9,135 bases of DNA from Peptococcaceae bacterium BRH_c23. GTDB taxonomy: Bacteria > Bacillota_B > Desulfitobacteriia > Desulfitobacteriales > Desulfitobacteriaceae. The translations under genes and the position numbers were made by a program. The stretch is taken from assembly GCA_000961805.1 (NCBI GenBank), contig LADV01000304.1, forward strand, positions 1 through 9,135. Reading direction: 5' to 3'. Numbering within the stretch: position 1 is the stretch's first letter; the number at the start of each line of letters is the position of its first letter. Shown here piece by piece: positions 6,258 through 9,135 of the stretch. The notes beneath the pieces were generated by a model. That model was not told the origin of the DNA. It ran no database searches and saw only the letters and a list, made by a program, of their open reading frames with translations.

Positions 6258-6431
6258 GTGGTAGATTATAAAGAGATGTATAGCATACTGTTCAACAAAA
6301 TGTCGGATATCATTGAGGAAATTCAGCAGGTACAGCGTCAGACGGAAGAAATGTGCATACATAGTCAGGATAGGGAATTTGTTTTGATCAAGTCGGACAA
6401 GGATTCAGACCACCAAAATCAGAAAGAATAA
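6258..6431 (+). CDS. Small conserved-type hypothetical protein, 57 aa
   Basis: Starts at GTG 6258 with GGGGTG seven bases before it and ends with TAA at 6429-6431. The protein begins VVDYKEMYSILFNKMSDIIE, continues EIQQVQRQTEEMCI and ends in a charged, polar tail rich in D, K, Q and E. The DYKxMYxxLFN...IExxQ..Q..TEE pattern is, as I recall, that of a short helical protein found in many Clostridia with no known function; this is recognition, not a database result. The amphipathic region at about 10-33 could form a coiled coil. It is transcribed away from the XRE regulator and shares its control region, so it is probably under that regulator's control. Confidence 0.7.
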   Translation: MVDYKEMYSILFNKMSDIIEEIQQVQRQTEEMCIHSQDREFVLIKSDKDSDHQNQKE

Positions 6432-6454
6432 CTGCCTCGGCTTCGACAGTCCGT

Positions 6455-6471
6455 AGGCACGAGAAGTGCCT
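6455..6471. repeat. Short hairpin AGGCAC-GAGAA-GTGCCT
   Basis: Perfect 6-bp inverted repeat around GAGAA, 24 bases after the small gene. GTAGGCACGAGAAG here resembles GTAGGTGCGAGAAG in the 78-base repeat just downstream (6567-6580), so it may be a relic of the same family. There is no T tract, so a terminator is doubtful. Confidence 0.4.
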
Positions 6472-6505
6472 CGAACCCTTGCAGTACATAGGTGTTAAGG
6501 AAGCC

Positions 6506-6583
6506 GGTGCCTGACACCAACTTATCAACTTATTGTTTAGCTTGTGAAAACCTGGGTTCGATGTTGTAGGTGCGAGAAGTATA
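6506..6583. repeat. 78-base GGTGCCTGACACC repeat, copy 2
   Basis: Starts with the palindrome GGTGCCTGACACC (6506-6518), then CAACTTATTGTTTAGCTTG and TTCGATGTTGTAGGTGCGAG to AAGTATA. It matches copy 3 (7983-8060) in 74 of 78 positions without gaps and in the same orientation. The two copies bracket the fic gene and its control region. Confidence 0.85.
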
Positions 6584-6593
6584 TGACACTATG

Positions 6594-6634
6594 ACTCTTG
6601 CTGAACGTAAGAGTTATTATCGGTCGTAATATGA
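6594..6634. repeat. Right-end relic of the REP-like family
   Basis: TTATCGGTCGTAAT (6615-6628) matches the right end of copy C (TTATCGGTCGCAAT) with one difference, and ACTCTT/AAGAGT (6594-6599/6609-6614) forms a small stem. The rest of the repeat is not visible, so this is a fragment at best. Confidence 0.4.
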
Positions 6635-6649
6635 TGAAGCATGAGTAAT

Positions 6650-7720
6650 TCATTTTGTATACCTAACTAAATCAAAGAGTCGCTTATTTTGGTAGATCCG
6701 TTCCTTACCAAGTTTTTCCGAGACTAAAAAGCCTTCTCTTTCAAGTGCGGTAAGGTAATTGACAGAAGTTCGTCTCGACACGCTTAAACCTTCTTCAATA
6801 TACTGTATTTTAGTATAAAATTCGTAGAATAGTAGGTCGATAAGCTCCCTCGAATATATTTTGGGGAGCTTTTCTTTTATTTCAGCGGTCATAGCATCGA
6901 CTTCTCTATTAATTCTTTTAACCAGAACCAAAGTCTCCTCAGAAGTTACCTCTATACCCTTAAGGATATATAGAATCCAAGCCTCCCAGTTTCCTTTGGT
7001 CCTTACTTCCTGTAAAAGTGTATAGTATGCTGACTTATTGCGAATAATGTATCGGCTCAAATACAAAATTGGACTATCCAACAATTCCTTTAGCACGAGA
7101 TACAGAACATTAATAATACGTCCTGTCCTGCCGTTGCAGTCATAAAAAGGATGGATGCTTTCAAACTGATAATGGATCACAGCAAGTTTGATCAACGGGT
7201 CGATGCCGTCAAAATCTTCATTAACATACTTTTCGAGGTTTGCCATAAGCAATAGTAGTTTCTGCTCGCCACTCGGTGGCGTATAAATGGTTTCACAAGT
7301 TGTCTCATTCATTAAAACTGTGCCGGGTAATTTGCGAATACCAGCACGATTGTTTTCAATATGTTGTTGAATGTCCAGAATCATAGTTGTTGTGAGCATT
7401 TCTCGTTTTTTTACCTGCTCGTAACCATGCCATAGCGCAGTGCGGTAGCTTACGACTTCCTTTGCCGCGGGGTTCTTATATCCGGTCTGACTAATAGCTT
7501 TATATAACTCATCATGAGTCGTTATGATGTTTTCTATTGCGGAACTGTCTTTCGCTTCGTTAATGGTTATTGCATTTATTAAAATATGCTTGTTGGGTAT
7601 GGTATCCGCATAACCTTTAAGCTCCGCAAGTGCTCTATTTGTTTTTGCAAGTTGTTTTAAAACATATTTTGTTTCAAGTTCTGTATCGGGTGGTAATATA
7701 GGTGAATTATATTCATTCAT
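6650..7720 (-). CDS. Fic-domain protein (probable AMP transferase) with N-terminal inhibitory motif and C-terminal winged helix
   Basis: Fic enzymes transfer AMP (or a related group) from a nucleotide to hydroxyl groups of target proteins in the cytoplasm. Domains in order: a Fic_N-type N-terminus (about 1-95) with the inhibitory-helix motif SSAIEN (59-64), which fits (S/T)xxxE(G/N) and marks an N-terminally self-inhibited enzyme; the target-binding flap around TIYTPPSGE (144-152); the Fic motif HPFYDCNGRTGR (190-201); and a winged-helix-like C-terminus (YIEEGLSVSRRTSVNYLTAL, 307-326, to about 345). At 356 residues it is full length. The third motif glycine (DGNGR) is Cys195 here, while the catalytic His190 and Arg residues are kept. 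The ATG at 7720 has AGGAGG eight bases before it and its own consensus promoter. It is a single-gene unit with no separate antitoxin gene beside it. The reaction is inferred from the family. Confidence 0.92.
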   Translation of the reverse strand: MNEYNSPILPPDTELETKYVLKQLAKTNRALAELKGYADTIPNKHILINAITINEAKDSSAIENIITTHDELYKAISQTGYKNPAAKEVVSYRTALWHGYEQVKKREMLTTTMILDIQQHIENNRAGIRKLPGTVLMNETTCETIYTPPSGEQKLLLLMANLEKYVNEDFDGIDPLIKLAVIHYQFESIHPFYDCNGRTGRIINVLYLVLKELLDSPILYLSRYIIRNKSAYYTLLQEVRTKGNWEAWILYILKGIEVTSEETLVLVKRINREVDAMTAEIKEKLPKIYSRELIDLLFYEFYTKIQYIEEGLSVSRRTSVNYLTALEREGFLVSEKLGKERIYQNKRLFDLVRYTK

Positions 7721-7744
7721 AGTACATGCCTCCTTTATATAGGC

Positions 7745-7773
7745 ATTATATTTATATATTTTACCTATGTCAA
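7745..7773 (-). promoter_or_regulatory. Consensus sigma-A promoter of fic
   Basis: On the minus strand TTGACA (7773-7768) and TATAAT (7750-7745) are both exact consensus, with a 17-base spacer. The start point would fall near 7738 and the ribosome site at about 7734-7729, so the mRNA leader is only about 20 bases. Such a strong promoter on a self-inhibited enzyme suggests that repression matters. Confidence 0.85.
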
Positions 7774-7776
7774 TAT

Positions 7777-7812
7777 AACGTATACAAAATTATACACATT
7801 TATACCTACGTT
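7777..7812. promoter_or_regulatory. Operator candidate upstream of fic (phased TATAC repeats inside an inverted repeat)
   Basis: TATAC occurs at 7781, 7791 and 7801, exactly ten bases apart, so all face one side of the helix. The block is closed by AACGTA (7777-7782) and TACGTT (7807-7812), a perfect inverted pair. It lies just upstream of the -35 box. Half-sites are like those of the XRE operator at 6197-6221. Activator or repressor action cannot be told from sequence. Confidence 0.5.
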
Positions 7813-7820
7813 CAGACAGA

Positions 7821-7853
7821 AAAAGCATCTTATATAACAAATAAGATGCTTTT
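7821..7853. terminator. Terminator-like hairpin, both directions
   Basis: AAAAGCATCTTAT (7821-7833) and ATAAGATGCTTTT (7841-7853) form a perfect 13-bp stem with a 7-base loop; T runs of four (plus) and five (minus) end the stem. On the minus strand it would stop read-through from the istB/Rpn remnants into fic. Confidence 0.7.
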
Positions 7854-7964
7854 GAGCAATTATAGTTTATTATTTTCTCGTTTTCCGCTCTGTCCGATAA
7901 GCATGATTTTCTTCTTCGAAGAACCCCGTGCCTGACAGTGCGGATGTGCTAGGTCGTAAAATGG
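7854..7964. other. Intergenic, no gene
   Basis: Part of the roughly 500-base gap between fic and the istB remnant. A plus-strand frame across 7726-7935 crosses the fic promoter and the terminator and has no ribosome site. It holds a 12-base palindrome, TTCTTCGAAGAA (7912-7923), and a partial CGTGCCTGACAG (7927-7938) of the repeat family. Confidence 0.4.
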
Positions 7965-7990
7965 ACCTCGGTGCCTGACCTCGGTGCCTG
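7965..7990. repeat. 13-base tandem repeat at the edge of copy 3
   Basis: ACCTCGGTGCCTG occurs twice in direct succession (7965-7977 and 7978-7990), so the repeat core GGTGCCTGAC is partly doubled. Copy 1 shows a similar doubling (GGTGCCTGGTGCCTG, 3748-3762). Confidence 0.8.
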
Positions 7991-8060
7991 ACACCAACTT
8001 ATCAACTTATTGTTTAGCTTGTGAAAACTAGAGTTCGATGTTGTAGGTACGAGAAGTATA
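7983..8060. repeat. 78-base GGTGCCTGACACC repeat, copy 3
   Basis: Same order as copy 2: GGTGCCTGACACC (7983-7995), CAACTTATTGTTTAGCTTG, TTCGATGTTGTAGGTACGAG and AAGTATA. It differs at four positions only. Sequence similarity stops abruptly at both ends, so 78 bases is close to the true unit in this window. Confidence 0.85.
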
Positions 8061-8224
8061 CGCAATCGAAACCTCTGCATAAAATTGCCGCTCACAGAGG
8101 CTGATAGATAGTGAATATACTGTTGGCGCTGATTAAAAAGTCCGAATCTGACGGTCTTACCTGTCTATAAGTTGACGAAAATAATGACTATGACGTTATC
8201 CTTGAAGAAAGGAGAGAGACACCT
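8061..8224. other. Intergenic, nothing recognised
   Basis: Short frames on both strands resemble no family. CCTCTG (8072-8077) and CAGAGG (8095-8100) form a 6-bp inverted repeat. No IS21 end could be identified here, although the istB remnant to the right should have had one on this side. Confidence 0.35.
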
Positions 8225-8470
8225 CTATTTAGATGTGGTAGCTACAACAGTAACACTAGAGGCGTCCTCCTTAACGACATGATCATTGCTTGTTTTGTTT
8301 ACGAATCTATATATGCTGGATTCCCTTAACCGGTTGTTCTCTCCGGGGAACAGAAGAAGGTAGCAGTTGTGCATCAGCCTGCTGACCAGGGCAGCCGTCA
8401 TTTGGCCATCATAAAGCACGTTAACCTAGCGTGAAAATTCCAGGTTAGTGTTCAGTATAATAGACTTCTG
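8225..8470 (-). pseudogene. istB: IS21-family istB remnant (transposition helper ATPase, C-terminal end)
   Basis: IstB is the AAA+ helper that directs the IstA transposase of IS21 elements to target DNA. The minus-strand frame reads QKSIILNTNLEFSR, then TAG (8428-8426), then VNVLYDGQMTAALVSRLMHN, CYLLLFPGENNRLRESSIYR, FVNK and a non-conserved tail ending in TAG (8227-8225). This is the family C-terminus. In the family the residue after EFSR is Trp, so TGG to TAG is the likely lesion. A second in-frame stop (TAA at 8473-8471) lies just upstream, where similarity becomes doubtful. The Walker motifs and all of istA are missing, so the element is dead. Confidence 0.75.
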
Positions 8471-8616
8471 TTAGGATGAAAAGGCAAGAATGCTGTACAA
8501 AGCCAGAGAAGCTGAATTACGTGATCAGCTGACGAGGATAGAGGCCGGCGGGGAATAAAGAAAAAGCGGAAGGAAAGGAGAAGTTGCGAAAAAGCTTTTG
8601 GACTTTGGCTTGGAAG

Positions 8617-8700
8617 TCTCAGCAAATTCTTCGCTACTTTCAGCTTGCCTTTCTCCATGCCCTTTTCCATACCTTCGGTGATCAGTTCGCATAAGTATGG
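8617..8700 (-). pseudogene. Fragment of an Rpn/PD-(D/E)XK nuclease-type transposase-like protein (C-terminal linker)
   Basis: The minus-strand frame reads PYLCELITEGMEKGMEKG then KLKVAKNLL. The EGMEKGMEKGKLxVAKNLL pattern is the highly charged repeat found near the C-terminus of Rpn-family proteins (recombination-promoting nuclease, often labelled transposase). A stop precedes it in frame and the nuclease core is not seen to the right, while similarity fades to the left. Short, low-complexity evidence, so moderate confidence only. Confidence 0.5.
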
Positions 8701-8881
8701 TCAATCGCTAGGGAATCGGTTAGACTAATGAGGTAACCCTTTCAGCGATGGTTTCCTTTCTTGGGTGTGAGAACCTTAGGATGAAACTACTGTCCAGTGT
8801 TATATAAAAAAAATTTAATGATAAAAAATTGCCAGCAGGAATTTATCCTTAAAGAATAGAAGAATTATACAGGACATACAA

Positions 8882-8911
8882 TTGACAATAGAACAAGCTG
8901 TTTGGCATACT
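8882..8911 (+). promoter_or_regulatory. Possible promoter of the gene at 9049
   Basis: TTGACA (8882-8887) is exact -35 consensus; CATACT (8906-8911) at 18 bases is a fair -10 (four of six). The leader would be about 130 bases and would begin just before the hairpin at 8923. Confidence 0.4.
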
Positions 8912-8922
8912 ATGTTAATGTA

Positions 8923-8951
8923 GCAAAAATACTTTAAAAACGTATTTTTGC
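8923..8951. promoter_or_regulatory. Perfect 10-bp inverted repeat in the leader
   Basis: GCAAAAATAC (8923-8932) and GTATTTTTGC (8942-8951) around nine bases. It falls at the predicted transcript start, so it may be an operator or a 5' stem. No T run follows the stem, so it is not a classical terminator. Confidence 0.5.
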
Positions 8952-9048
8952 AGTTAAAAGAGTGGCCTTTCTCAGAATTTTACGGGGCAATATGGAGCAA
9001 CATAGTATATCTTAGGGTCGGATATTGTGATGAGGAGAGGTGCTATTG

Positions 9049-9135
9049 GTGTACAGATTTATTGGAATTGAAGATTTAGCGGCAAATGCGTTGATTGAAT
9101 TATTGGAAAAGAGCGGTTGCCGGAGGGTAGACTTT
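9049..9135 (+). CDS. Start of an unidentified gene, cut by the window end
   Basis: GTG at 9049 with GAGGAGAGG eight bases before it opens a frame with no stop to the window end: VYRFIGIEDLAANALIELLE then KSGCRRVDF (29 codons). A TTG one codon earlier is less likely. The composition looks like a real cytoplasmic protein with an amphipathic helix (IEDLAANALIELLEKSG), but I do not recognise the family from so little. It is not the start of topA, which often follows dprA in related genomes. Confidence 0.6.
   Translation, partial: MYRFIGIEDLAANALIELLEKSGCRRVDF

Larger units (their letters stand above)
8701..9048. other. AT-rich control region of the partial gene, no complete gene
   Basis: No gene-like frame is seen on either strand. 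The right half holds a possible promoter, a perfect inverted repeat and the ribosome site GAGGAGAGG (9032-9040), all listed or described with the downstream gene. The left part, 8701-8785, may still be decayed Rpn-type sequence, but this could not be shown. Confidence 0.4.

Noticed and set aside
6165..6362. 65-codon minus-strand frame
   Set aside because: Antisense shadow of the small plus-strand gene and the operator region.
7726..7935. 69-codon plus-strand frame
   Set aside because: Covers the fic promoter, operator candidate and terminator hairpin; no start signal.
3754..8060. GGTGCCTGACACC repeats as a CRISPR array
   Set aside because: Three copies kilobases apart with no regular spacers and no cas genes.

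Overview
The window reads as a low-to-medium GC Clostridia chromosome, most likely a Desulfosporosinus- or Desulfitobacterium-type member of the old Peptococcaceae. This is inferred from the protein style, the strong AGGAGG-type ribosome sites and GTG starts; no marker gene settles the genus. It has one conserved core block and a long accessory stretch rich in decayed genes and small palindromic repeats.

Region 1 (1-1063): a folded repeat (copy A), then a REP-associated tyrosine transposase (RAYT) gene. The end of the RAYT gene runs into the last codons of a broken PIN-toxin gene on the opposite strand. A terminator-like hairpin follows. Region 2 (1064-3737): yifB/comM (Mg-chelatase-like AAA+ ATPase) and dprA (recombination mediator on incoming single-stranded DNA) lie 22 bases apart in one probable operon. 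This is the only clearly housekeeping part, and it serves natural transformation and recombination. A good terminator lies about 90 bases after dprA.

Region 3 (3738-6431): about 0.7 kb with strong hairpins but no convincing gene. It is followed by a helix-turn-helix (XRE) gene whose 5' end has been replaced by repeat copy B, and then a PIN-family toxin-antitoxin locus. There the antitoxin start has been replaced by repeat copy C and the toxin is split into two overlapping frames. Next comes an intact XRE regulator, divergent from a 57-residue small protein, with two perfect inverted repeats between them. Region 4 (6432-8060): a full-length Fic-domain protein with its own consensus promoter and an upstream phased-repeat operator candidate. 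It is bracketed by two 74/78-identical copies of a second repeat built on GGTGCCTGACACC. Region 5 (8061-9135): remains of an IS21 istB and of an Rpn-type nuclease, then the first 29 codons of an unidentified gene that leaves the window.

What ties the window together is repeat activity. A RAYT gene sits among two families of short palindromic repeats. Copies of one family lie exactly at the broken 5' ends of an XRE gene and an antitoxin gene. The surviving regulatory genes (XRE, small protein, Fic) have related half-sites in their control regions, so the XRE protein may control both its own divergent promoter region and fic. That last point is inference.
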